A DNA stretch of 50,131 nucleotides from JBJENW01 sp051880395 (GTDB taxonomy: Bacteria; Bacillota; Clostridia; Lachnospirales; Lachnospiraceae): the NCBI GenBank assembly GCA_051880395.1, contig JBJENW010000254.1:1-50131 (forward strand). The letters are read 5' to 3'. Position 1 is the first letter of the stretch. Each line of letters opens with the position of its first letter. The notes under the pieces are model-generated. The model was not told the origin of the DNA. It ran no database searches and was given only the letters and a program-made list of their open reading frames with translations. Positions 1-9,313 of the stretch are shown piece by piece. A program made the position numbers and the translations under genes.

Positions 1-1191
<1,191 letters not shown>

Positions 1192-1195
<4 letters not shown>

Positions 1196-2808
1196 ACATC
1201 CACCTCGATTTCTGCAATAATCTTATCAATCTCATCACGAAGTACCTGCTCCCTTGCCACGATTTCTTTAATCTCAGCATTCAGCTTTACAATATCAATC
1301 TTCTCCCTTGTATCCTCTGCTTCAACATAAGTTGATACAGAAAGATTGAACTCATTCTCTTCAATTTCATCATAGGATACCAGCTTTGAGAAATGAGCAA
1401 CGTCCTCTCTCTTTGTGAATACGTCCACAATTTTTTTGATATTTTCTTCCGTCAATTTATTATTATTTGTCACCTTGATGCACTCATTTGTTGCGTCAAT
1501 AAATAGGACTTTATTGTCCTGTTTTCCCTTTTTCAAAACCATAATACAGGTCGCAATGGAGGTACCAAAAAACAGATTCGGCGGCAACTGGATAATACAA
1601 TCTACAAAGTTATTTTCTACCAGATATTTCCGAATCTTCTTTTCTGCTCCGCCCCGGTACATAATTCCCGGAAAACATACGATTGCAGCCGTTCCATTTG
1701 ATGCCAGCCAGGAAAGACTATGCATAATAAATGCCATGTCTGCTTTGCTCTTTGGTGCAAGCACACCAGCCGGTGAAAATCTGGGATCATTGATTAGAAG
1801 AGGGTTAGAAGCCCCCTCCCATTTAATCGAATACGGTGGATTGGAGACGATCAGTTCAAACGGTTCATCGTCCCAATGCTGCGGATTCGTAAGTGTATCT
1901 TCACACGCAATATCAAATTTATCAAAACCGATGTCATGTAAGAACATATTGATACGGCAAAGGTTATAGGTTGTGATATTAATTTCCTGTCCGTAAAACC
2001 CGTTTAACACTGCCTCCTTGCCCAGCACTTTTTCCGCCTTCAGAAGAAGGGAACCAGAACCACATGCCGGGTCATATACCTTGTTAATGGTCTTTTTTCC
2101 AACCGTTCCAAGACGCGTAAGCAGCTCTGATACATCGGCCGGTGTAAAGAACTCCCCACCAGATTTACCTGCATTTGAAGCATACATTGTCATGAGATAT
2201 TCATAAGCATCTCCAAAGGCATCGATATCATGATCTTTTACGGAACCGAGCTTCATATTCGCAACGCCATCGAGAAGCTTTGCAAGACGTTCATTTCTTT
2301 TTGCCACTGTAGCCCCAAGTTTGTTACTGTTTACATCAAAATCATCGAATAGTCCGGCAAAACTGCCTTCTGACTGACTTCCTTTTGCAGAATTCTCAAT
2401 ATGTTCAAATACCTGCTCCAGGAGTTCATTCAAATTATCTTTGACGTTTTTCTGCTTGCCGTCTCTATCTGTAAATACCGCTTTTTCATTCGTGCAATTA
2501 TTACGAACATTGCAGAAAAGTTCACTCGGAAGGATAAAAAATCCCTTCTCTTCCACCAGCCCTTCCTTTGCTTCTATCGCCTCATCATCACTCATTTTCG
2601 CATAATCAAAATCAGCATTTCCTGCATCCATTTCCCCTTGATTTACATAGGCTGTAAGATTTTCTGATATATACCTGTAGAACATAGTACCAAGCACATA
2701 ATTCTTGAAATCCCAGCCATCCACAGCACCTCGAAGTTCATCAGCTATCGCCCATATTGCACGATGCAATTCGTCCCTCTCTTGTTCTTTTTTATTATCC
2801 ATTGCCAT
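1192..2808 (-). CDS. hsdM: Type I restriction-modification DNA methyltransferase HsdM
   Basis: N6-adenine methyltransferase subunit, 538 residues, normal for the family. An N-terminal helical HsdM domain (about 10-165) precedes the Rossmann methyltransferase domain. The S-adenosylmethionine motif DPACGSGSLL sits near residue 245 and the catalytic NPPY motif near 325 (VSNPPYSIKW). A C-terminal coiled segment would contact HsdS. The start at 2808 has GGAGG nine bases upstream. The gene overlaps the recombinase stop by 14 bases upstream and shares ATGA with hsdS downstream, so the three genes form one transcript. No hsdR is seen; it may lie beyond the left edge. Confidence 0.95.
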
Positions 2809-3391
2809 TTTTTCTTTCCTCCATATGTTTTTTTCTTGCCTTCGCTCTTGCCAATGTCGCTTTACTGATTCCTGTCAACTCTGTCACCTGCGAATAACTG
2901 TGATTCTCAAGTAATTCCAATGCATGTTCCAACTGTTTCTTTGTATATTTTCTAGGTCGTCCTTCATGGTAATTCGGATGCTTCCTTGCTATCGCTCTGC
3001 CCTCTTGCGTTCTCTCCACAATCATATCCCGCTCGAATTCTGCAAACGCAAACATGATCTGACAGATCAATTTGCCGGTAGGCGTATTGTCCATTTTTCC
3101 CATATTTAAGACATGGACACAGATTCCCCTATCCAGCATCTCTTGGACCATTTTTGAGCCCTCGGAAGCACTTCTGGCAATTCTGTCAAGTTTCGTTACC
3201 ATCAATGTGTCCCCAGTTTCAAGTCTTGCCATCAGCTTATCAAATTCCGGTCTTTCTGTTGCTATGCCGTTAAATGCATCCTTATATATTTCCGATGCTC
3301 CTGCATCTCTTAATGCATTCTCCTGAGCTTCCAGACTGTTTCCGTCCTTTGCCTGTGTTTTTGTACTCACTCTTGCATATCCATAAATCAT
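2795..3391 (-). CDS. Serine recombinase, resolvase/invertase family
   Basis: A 198-residue small serine recombinase. The N-terminal catalytic domain starts YGYARVSTKTQ, with the nucleophile serine near residue 9. It continues through the family motif around TKLDRIARSASEG (about 67-79) and FAEFERDMIVERTQEG (about 115-130). The C terminus is a short helix-turn-helix (GRPRKYTKKQ to ISKATLARAK), so this is a resolvase or invertase of the Hin/Tn3 size class, not a large integrase. GAGGTGAT lies just upstream of the ATG. It is the first gene of the recombinase-hsdM-hsdS operon and overlaps hsdM, an arrangement that suggests it acts on this locus. Its sites are not proven. Confidence 0.93.
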   Translation of the reverse strand: MIYGYARVSTKTQAKDGNSLEAQENALRDAGASEIYKDAFNGIATERPEFDKLMARLETGDTLMVTKLDRIARSASEGSKMVQEMLDRGICVHVLNMGKMDNTPTGKLICQIMFAFAEFERDMIVERTQEGRAIARKHPNYHEGRPRKYTKKQLEHALELLENHSYSQVTELTGISKATLARAKARKKHMEERKNGNG

Positions 3392-3421
3392 ACGTAATCA
3401 CCTCTTTTTCTCACAAAAAAA

Positions 3422-3463
3422 GGTCTCAAATATATCACTATTATGATACCATATTTTGAGACC
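3422..3463 (-). promoter_or_regulatory. Dyad followed by a T run just upstream of the recombinase gene
   Basis: Arms GGTCTCAAATAT (3422-3433) and ATATTTTGAGACC (3451-3463) are inverted with one extra T. On the minus strand the hairpin is followed by seven T, then the recombinase ribosome binding site. It could be an attenuator, a terminator of upstream transcription, or a binding or crossover site of the recombinase. Confidence 0.55.
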
Positions 3464-3539
3464 ACTATAAACCCTATTTCTTCTGCATTTTAAAATCGTT
3501 TCAAATCTTAAAAGTTATACTACCTTTATAGTTTGTACG

Positions 3540-3567
3540 TATATAACAACTACTCCTATTAAGTCAA
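3540..3567 (-). promoter_or_regulatory. Possible promoter of recombinase-hsdM-hsdS
   Basis: On the minus strand TTGACT (3567-3562) is followed after 16 bases by TATATA (3545-3540). It would give a leader of about 140 bases containing the dyad at 3422-3463. Confidence 0.45.
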
Positions 3568-3621
3568 GTCCAAACTTTTAAAGTAAGTATATTTTTTTGT
3601 TTAGTTTTTTCTTTTATCTGT

Positions 3622-3627
3622 TATAAT
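3622..3627 (+). promoter_or_regulatory. Possible -10 element for the 17-codon ORF and nuclease gene
   Basis: TATAAT at 3622-3627, preceded by a weak -35-like T-rich stretch near 3597-3605. It lies 33 bases upstream of a well-placed ribosome binding site and short ORF. Confidence 0.45.
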
Positions 3628-3659
3628 AAGGTTAAATTACTTAGAAGGAGGATGATTTT

Positions 3660-3713
3660 ATGACTTTTGATATCATGAAACCATTTGAAAATGATGTTAT
3701 TTTAAAAGCATAA
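3660..3713 (+). CDS. 17-residue ORF with a strong ribosome binding site: leader peptide or gene remnant
   Basis: ATG at 3660 preceded by GAAGGAGGATGATTTT, an excellent Shine-Dalgarno, behind a TATAAT box. It encodes MTFDIMKPFENDVILKA and stops at 3713. Two palindromes follow immediately (3712-3738 and 3758-3786) and then the PDDEXK nuclease gene. It could be a regulatory leader peptide, or the surviving start of a gene lost by deletion. No homologue is recognised; expression is plausible, function unknown. Confidence 0.35.
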   Translation: MTFDIMKPFENDVILKA

Positions 3714-3738
3714 TTAGTCAGACGCCTTCTGACCAATT
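3712..3738. repeat. Palindrome, left member of a pair flanking the nuclease gene
   Basis: AATTAGTCAGA (3712-3722) pairs with TCTGACCAATT (3728-3738) with one mismatch. The right half plus following TTAAA recurs in a perfect palindrome at 4862-4890 on the other side of the gene. Confidence 0.8.
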
Positions 3739-3757
3739 TAAATTAACGACAAAATAT

Positions 3758-3786
3758 AAAAAGTGTCACCACTGGTGACACTTTTT
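3758..3786. repeat. Perfect 14-1-14 palindrome before the nuclease gene
   Basis: Arms AAAAAGTGTCACCA and TGGTGACACTTTTT surround one C, ending 17 bases before the ATG. As RNA it is a hairpin with a T run, so it may act as an attenuator. Its central 19 bases occur again, identically, inside the coding sequence at 4080-4098. Confidence 0.9.
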
Positions 3787-3803
3787 GAAAGGTGGCATGT
3801 TTT

Positions 3804-4787
3804 ATGGAAAATGGAATTACTTTAGCAGGCAATCTGATAGAAATCATCAATAATTCAAGGCAAAAAGCTTTACGCAAAGTGAACGAAGAACTGATTCAAA
3901 TGTACTGGAATATTGGTGAATATTTAAGTAAATTCAGTGAGTCTGCCGAATACGGCGATTCCTATATCGAAACAATTTCAAATGAAATACAGATTGCATT
4001 CCCCGGAATTAAGGGTTTTAACAAAAGAGGACTATACAGAATGAAACAATTCTATGAAACATATAAGAATAATCCAAATGTGTCACCACTGGTGACACAA
4101 ATCAGTTGGACAAACCATTTACTCATTATGTCCGGTTGTAAATCTGATGAAGAACGTGAATTCTACATTCGCCTTTGTATCAAAGAGAACTATTCAAAAC
4201 GTCAATTGGAACGCCAAATGGATAGTGGATATTATGAACGTTATATGCTTTCAACGGAAAAGACACTGCCAGAACCGGTGAAAAAATTGGGGGAGAATCC
4301 ATTTCTTGATTCCTATGTTATGGAATTTCTTGATCTGCCTAATGAATTTCACGAAAATGATTTACGAAAGGCATTAATCAAAAATATGCGAGATTTTATT
4401 CTGGAGCTAGGAAAAGATTTCACCTACATTGACGAAGAATATAAAGTACAAGTCGGTGGCGATGATTTCAGAATTGATTTGCTCTTCTATCACAGAGGAT
4501 TACGCTGTCTCGTAGCGATAGAACTTAAAATCGGCAAATTTAAACCAGAATATATTTCAAAACTGGATTTCTACCTTGAAGCACTCGATCGACAGGTAAA
4601 GAAAGACGATGAAAATCCAAGTGTCGGATTACTTCTTTGCGCATCCAAAAATGACGAGGTCGTAGAATACTCCATGAGTAGAACAATGTCACCTATGATG
4701 GTAGCTGAATATCAGTTACAGCTACCTAATAAAGATGTGTTACAGAAAAAATTGCAAGAGTTGGTTAATATTCCTGCAATTGAATAA
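3804..4787 (+). CDS. DUF1016/YhcG-type PDDEXK nuclease family protein
   Basis: A 327-residue protein with the two-part YhcG layout. The N-terminal DUF1016 helical region (about 1-150) contains MYWNIGEYL, GFNKRGLYRMKQFYE and QISWTNHLLIM. The C-terminal PDDEXK nuclease fold has FRIDLLFYH (Asp near 228) and the VAIELKIG strand, giving the E-x-K of the active site. The ATG at 3804 has AGGTGG eight bases upstream. A GTG at 3792 is in frame but lies inside that ribosome binding site, so I reject it. Such genes often sit next to type I restriction loci, as here, but their role is not settled. The bracketing palindromes and an internal copy of the upstream palindrome are odd. Confidence 0.88.
   Translation: MENGITLAGNLIEIINNSRQKALRKVNEELIQMYWNIGEYLSKFSESAEYGDSYIETISNEIQIAFPGIKGFNKRGLYRMKQFYETYKNNPNVSPLVTQISWTNHLLIMSGCKSDEEREFYIRLCIKENYSKRQLERQMDSGYYERYMLSTEKTLPEPVKKLGENPFLDSYVMEFLDLPNEFHENDLRKALIKNMRDFILELGKDFTYIDEEYKVQVGGDDFRIDLLFYHRGLRCLVAIELKIGKFKPEYISKLDFYLEALDRQVKKDDENPSVGLLLCASKNDEVVEYSMSRTMSPMMVAEYQLQLPNKDVLQKKLQELVNIPAIE
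4080..4098. repeat. Second copy of the 19-bp palindrome, inside the nuclease gene
   Basis: GTGTCACCACTGGTGACAC here is identical to 3763-3781. In frame it encodes VSPLVT of the conserved DUF1016 region, so at this position the palindrome is also protein sequence. Confidence 0.93.
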
Positions 4788-4861
4788 TACCTCAAAAAAG
4801 AAAGGCATTATACATGCCATCAATATACCAACTAGGTTTACCTATTCTTGGAAATTCAATC

Positions 4862-4890
4862 AAATTGGTCAGACAGTGTCTGACCAATTT
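4862..4890. repeat. Perfect palindrome downstream of the nuclease gene, right member of the flanking pair
   Basis: AAATTGGTCAGAC (4862-4874), AGT, then GTCTGACCAATTT (4878-4890). It shares TCTGACCAATTTAAA with the palindrome at 3712-3738. It could serve as a terminator or as the edge of a mobile cassette. Confidence 0.85.
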
Positions 4891-4931
4891 AAACTTTCAA
4901 AATAATGTAGACATTTTATAGACGAAGAAAA

Positions 4932-4960
4932 CGGGAAGCCTTATAAATCAAGGCTTCCCG
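4932..4960 (-). terminator. Terminator of guaA
   Basis: An 11-bp perfect stem, CGGGAAGCCTT (4932-4942) with AAGGCTTCCCG (4950-4960), lies 12 bases after the guaA stop. On the minus strand it is followed by TTTTCTT. Confidence 0.88.
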
Positions 4961-4971
4961 CTATTTTAAAA

Positions 4972-6513
4972 TTATTCAAACTCAATCGTAGCCGGTGGTT
5001 TCCCCGTACAATCATACAGCACGCGGTTAACCCCCTTAACCTCATTGACAATTCTCGACGTCACCTTCGCAAGAACCTCCCAAGGAATCTGCGCTGCCTC
5101 AGCGGTCATGAAGTCCGACGTATTCACCGCACGCAGTGCGATCGCATAATCATAGGTTCTCTCATCTCCCATGACACCAACAGAACGCATATTGGTGAGT
5201 GCTGCAAAATACTGTCCAAGATTCTTGTCCACACCTGCTTTTGCAATCTCCTCACGGTAAATGGCATCAGCTTCCTGCACGATTCTTACTTTTTCAGCCG
5301 TTACTTCTCCGATGATACGGATACCGAGTCCCGGACCTGGGAATGGCTGACGGTTTACAAGGTACTCCGGAATGCCAAGCTCGCGTCCGGCGTTTCGCAC
5401 TTCATCTTTGAACAATAAGCGAAGCGGCTCAATGATCTCCTTGAAGTCCACGCAGTCCGGAAGTCCGCCGACGTTGTGATGGGATTTGATCACTGCAGAT
5501 TTTCCGAGACCGGATTCGATAACATCCGGGTAAATGGTTCCCTGTACCAAAAAGTCTACGGCACCGATCTTCTTCGCTTCTTCCTCAAAGACACGAATGA
5601 ATTCTTCACCGATAATTTTTCGTTTCTGCTCCGGCTCTGTCACACTGGCAAGTTTCTGATAGAAACGATCCTGTGCATTGACGCGAATAAAATTCAGATC
5701 GTATGGACCATCCGGGCCAAAGACTGCTTCTACCTCATCGCCTTCGTCTTTCCGCAATAAACCATGATCTACAAATACGCAGGTCAGCTGTTTTCCGATT
5801 GCTTTTGCCATCAAAACAGCTGCAACGGAGGAATCTACACCGCCGGACAAAGCGCATAACGCTTTTCCGTCTCCTACTTTTTCGCGAATCTGCTGAATCG
5901 TTGTCTCAACAAAGGAATCCATCTTCCAGTCACCTTTGCAGCCGCATACATTATAGACAAAGTTTGAAAGCATTTTCTTTCCTTCTACGGTATGCATAAC
6001 TTCCGGATGAAACTGTGTCGCATACAATTTTTTCTCCGGGCATTCCATCGCTGCTACCGGACAAACCGGTGTCGTTGCTGTGACGGTAAATCCTTCCGGC
6101 GCTTTTTCAATATAATCGGTATGACTCATCCAGCAGATGGTTTTCTCAGACACATCAGAAAACAGAACACTCTTTTGATCTACTGTCACTTCTGTTTTTC
6201 CATATTCACTGACTGGTGCTGTTTTTACGCTTCCGTTCAGAATATAGGACATCAGCTGGGAACCATAACAGATTCCCAAAATCGGTATACCAAGTTCAAA
6301 CAACTCTTTTGTGCAGCGTGGGGATTCTTCTGCATACACGCTGTTTGGTCCACCAGTCAAAATGATTCCCTTTGGATTCATTTCTTTTATTTTTTCCAGA
6401 CTCATATTGTAAGGGTGTACTTCGCAATATACATGACATTCTCTGACTCTACGGGCAATCAGCTGATTATACTGTCCACCAAAATCGAGTACAATGACAT
6501 TTTCTCTGTTCAT
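4972..6513 (-). CDS. guaA: GMP synthase (glutamine-hydrolysing)
   Basis: Converts XMP, ATP and glutamine to GMP in the cytoplasm. The protein is 513 residues, full length. The class I glutamine amidotransferase domain has GICYGSQL with the nucleophile Cys near residue 80 and QFHPEV with the catalytic His. The ATP-pyrophosphatase domain has the P-loop ALSGGVDSSVAA near 220. The C-terminal dimerisation domain ends TGKPPATIEFE. The start at 6513 (MNRENVIVLDFGG) has AGGAGG eight bases upstream; the longer in-frame start at 6543 has no such signal. It is a single gene with its own terminator. No guanine riboswitch is visible in the short 5' gap. Confidence 0.97.
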   Translation of the reverse strand: MNRENVIVLDFGGQYNQLIARRVRECHVYCEVHPYNMSLEKIKEMNPKGIILTGGPNSVYAEESPRCTKELFELGIPILGICYGSQLMSYILNGSVKTAPVSEYGKTEVTVDQKSVLFSDVSEKTICWMSHTDYIEKAPEGFTVTATTPVCPVAAMECPEKKLYATQFHPEVMHTVEGKKMLSNFVYNVCGCKGDWKMDSFVETTIQQIREKVGDGKALCALSGGVDSSVAAVLMAKAIGKQLTCVFVDHGLLRKDEGDEVEAVFGPDGPYDLNFIRVNAQDRFYQKLASVTEPEQKRKIIGEEFIRVFEEEAKKIGAVDFLVQGTIYPDVIESGLGKSAVIKSHHNVGGLPDCVDFKEIIEPLRLLFKDEVRNAGRELGIPEYLVNRQPFPGPGLGIRIIGEVTAEKVRIVQEADAIYREEIAKAGVDKNLGQYFAALTNMRSVGVMGDERTYDYAIALRAVNTSDFMTAEAAQIPWEVLAKVTSRIVNEVKGVNRVLYDCTGKPPATIEFE

Positions 6514-6609
6514 TGGTTGTTTCCTCCTATACTTCCATTGCATTTTTCCACTTGTTTCATTATATAGCCCTTAAGAAGAAATAACAAGAGAAACTTTTGA
6601 AAAGAACCA

Positions 6610-9132
6610 TTATCTGTCTCTATGTGGTCTTAAAACATTGCAGATTCGCCGCACTACAATCTCCGGTATGAACGGTTTTACAATATAATCACTTGCACCA
6701 AGACGCATACAGGCAATCTGCATCTGCTTGCTGTCATCTGCAGTGATCACGACAACCGGAATTTTTTTGATGCGCGCGTCTTTACTTCTATATTCCAAAA
6801 ACGTTTTTCCGTCCATTTTCGGCATCCGCAAGTCTAAAAGGATCAGATCCACTCGATATTTTTCTTTCTCCAGACATTCTAGTGCCTGCGTTCCGTCCTC
6901 AGCCTGCAAGATCCGATAATCTGCTTCAAATATAGACTTCAGGTTCGCGCGGTTTGATTCTACATCATCAACGATAAGAATCGTCTGTTTTTCCGCTGTG
7001 GAAGCTGCGAGACTCTTTCTATAACGATGCAGTTCCAAGTTTGCCTTGCACTGTTCTGTGATATCTGTTAATGCGCCAAACAATATATGTTTTTTTCCAA
7101 CCTTACTAATATATTTTACTTTCAGATTCACCCAGATTTCCCGACCGCCTGGCAAGATTCTGCGATGCTCGCATTCTTCCACAGTTTGGTTTTTGGCTAC
7201 ACACTCAAACAATCTGGAAACACGATGCCGATCTTCTTTCGCGATCATGCGCATGACATCTCCCCGAAATTCACTCAGATCCTGATAGCCGAGCATATCA
7301 TAGTACGCCCGGTTTACACGAATGACTTCTGCATATCCATTCTCATACTCATACACACAAACTGCCTGCAGCATATTTTCAAAAATAATATCCATCTGTG
7401 AAGAGACATTCCAGAGGCTGTCTGTATCTTCCTCTTCTTTTTCCTTTTCCTGAAATGGCAATGAACTTGATACCAATACCTCATACTCCTCGATTGGCAT
7501 CGGGCGGGCAAAGTAGTACCCTTGAACAAATTCGCATCCAATGCTCTGTAAAAATGCTACCTGTTCCGCAGTTTCTACTCCTTCTGCGATCACTGGCATA
7601 TTCAGCCATTTTGCCATACGAACAACCGATGCCAGGATATTTTCGCTCCGCCCAGGCATATCGGATTTTCCCATAAAACGCATATCAATTTTCAGGATAT
7701 CAACCGCAATATCCTTCAATACATTCAAGGACGAATATCCGCTTCCAAAATCATCCATTAATACGGAGAATCCTTTTTCCTGCAGTCTGCGCATATCCTT
7801 TTTGATCGACATCGGATTGCTGGTATAAGCACTCTCCGTTAATTCCAACTGGAATAACACCGGCGGAATCTGATATTTTTCCACCAGACCACAGATCTGA
7901 TCCACTAATTTGGGATTATATAAACTGATCCTTGAAATATTAACAGAAATCGGATGCGGATTTCTTCCTTCATCCAGCCACTTTCGCAGTAATCGGCATG
8001 CATGTTCCCACACATAATAGTCAAGCTCCATGATAAAACCGTTTTTTTCGAAAATAGGTATAAAGTCTCCTGGAGAGACCAAGGTACCGTCCTCTTTTTT
8101 CCAGCGCACCAGAATCTCTCCGCCTTCAACGGTATGATTCATCAACTCATATTTCGGCTGAATGTATAAGATAAATTCTTCCTTTTCCATTGCCTGTTTC
8201 ATGTTATTTACAATCTGCTGTTCCAGTAAAATCTCTTCCTGCAGTTCTTCTGTATAATATGCATAGTTTTTTATATAATTTCCCTTGCTAAGACTCGCCG
8301 CCAATTTCACGCGATCCAGCATCAATCTTACAGGAACACTTCTGTCTTCTATCACATAGACACCAAAATTTGTCATTGCGTGATAATTTTCTTTCATCCC
8401 GTCAATTCTCTGCTGCACATCCACAAACAATCGTTTCAGTTCTTCTTCCTCCCTATATGGCAGCAACGCCAAAAATACGTCGGCCTCTTCCCTGCCATAT
8501 AATAGTCCAGGAATTTTTGTCTCATACAGCCGAAAGAGCTGCGCGAGATATTGCAGCATACGGTCGCCCTCTTCCGTACCGAATATCGCATTATAAGTCT
8601 GAAATTTACAGATATCAAAATGCAGCAATATGAACTTCTCATCAGGATTCTCCTGCATCCGATTTTCCATTTTTTCTATAAATGTTTCCCGTTTATAGAG
8701 TCCTGTCAATGGATCAAACTGCTGCAGATACTGCAATTCTTTCAACACTTTCAATTCACTTCGTTCGATCACATTTTTTAAACGAAACCGGAGAATCTTT
8801 TTATGAAACGGTTTTCGTACATAATCCCATGCCCCCCGTTCCAGGCATTGCAGCTCTTTTTCCAAATCTTCCTCTGAAGCAACGATCAACGGTATCTTTT
8901 TCATCGTCTTCGATTGACCGTACAGCTTCAGAAATTCCAGCCCATCCATCTCTGCCATCTCCAGATCCAAAATAATGGCTGAAAATTCTTTTGGTTGTTC
9001 TGCAATCAAAATCACCGCTTCTTTTCCATTTTCTGCTTCTGTAATTTCATATTCTTCCTGTAAGATTGCTTGCAGGCACTCCCGATTTTCTTTTTTATCA
9101 TCTACAATCAATATTTTCGCTTTTTGTTCCAT
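6610..9132 (-). CDS. Multidomain c-di-GMP signalling protein: REC, degenerate GGDEF, EAL, PAS, REC
   Basis: About 840 residues with receiver domains at both ends. REC1 is about 1-118 (ILIVDDKKENRE, ILDLEMAEMDG). The GGDEF-like domain is about 135-295, but its signature reads YGREEADVF, so cyclase activity is unlikely. The EAL domain is about 315-560 and retains the hallmark stretches, with EIL in place of EAL (GGEILVRW), then NIS, ELTES, DDFGSGYSS, LKIDMRF and AEGVET; phosphodiesterase activity is likely. A PAS domain (about 590-700) and REC2 (about 718-838, LLDLRMPKMDG, then a conserved lysine in IVKPF) follow. The start at 9132 (MEQKAKILIVDD) has GGGAAGG upstream. No partner kinase is adjacent; the hybrid kinase at 16976-19510 is the nearest candidate. 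Confidence 0.92.
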   Translation of the reverse strand: MEQKAKILIVDDKKENRECLQAILQEEYEITEAENGKEAVILIAEQPKEFSAIILDLEMAEMDGLEFLKLYGQSKTMKKIPLIVASEEDLEKELQCLERGAWDYVRKPFHKKILRFRLKNVIERSELKVLKELQYLQQFDPLTGLYKRETFIEKMENRMQENPDEKFILLHFDICKFQTYNAIFGTEEGDRMLQYLAQLFRLYETKIPGLLYGREEADVFLALLPYREEEELKRLFVDVQQRIDGMKENYHAMTNFGVYVIEDRSVPVRLMLDRVKLAASLSKGNYIKNYAYYTEELQEEILLEQQIVNNMKQAMEKEEFILYIQPKYELMNHTVEGGEILVRWKKEDGTLVSPGDFIPIFEKNGFIMELDYYVWEHACRLLRKWLDEGRNPHPISVNISRISLYNPKLVDQICGLVEKYQIPPVLFQLELTESAYTSNPMSIKKDMRRLQEKGFSVLMDDFGSGYSSLNVLKDIAVDILKIDMRFMGKSDMPGRSENILASVVRMAKWLNMPVIAEGVETAEQVAFLQSIGCEFVQGYYFARPMPIEEYEVLVSSSLPFQEKEKEEEDTDSLWNVSSQMDIIFENMLQAVCVYEYENGYAEVIRVNRAYYDMLGYQDLSEFRGDVMRMIAKEDRHRVSRLFECVAKNQTVEECEHRRILPGGREIWVNLKVKYISKVGKKHILFGALTDITEQCKANLELHRYRKSLAASTAEKQTILIVDDVESNRANLKSIFEADYRILQAEDGTQALECLEKEKYRVDLILLDLRMPKMDGKTFLEYRSKDARIKKIPVVVITADDSKQMQIACMRLGASDYIVKPFIPEIVVRRICNVLRPHRDR

Positions 9133-9261
9133 TTGCACCTTCCCTTTTATCTTTTTCATTTTATGGCACAAGCTTCTCTCTTCCCCCCAAAAGCCAGGAA
9201 TATTCTACATCATTTATTTTCTCGGCTTTTTTTGCCCTTTTGATTACTATTTTTCAAAAAA

Positions 9262-9296
9262 AAATCCTCTCTGTACGATTAATTCAGAGAGGATTT
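9262..9296 (-). terminator. Terminator of the mannanase gene
   Basis: A perfect 12-bp stem, AAATCCTCTCTG (9262-9273) and CAGAGAGGATTT (9285-9296), 18 bases past the stop at 9314. It is followed by a T run on the minus strand. Confidence 0.9.
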
Positions 9297-9313
9297 CTTT
9301 TTTCTTCTATTTT

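Noticed and set aside
3792..3803. GTG start for the nuclease gene
   Set aside because: It lies inside the AGGTGG ribosome binding site that serves ATG 3804 and has no site of its own.
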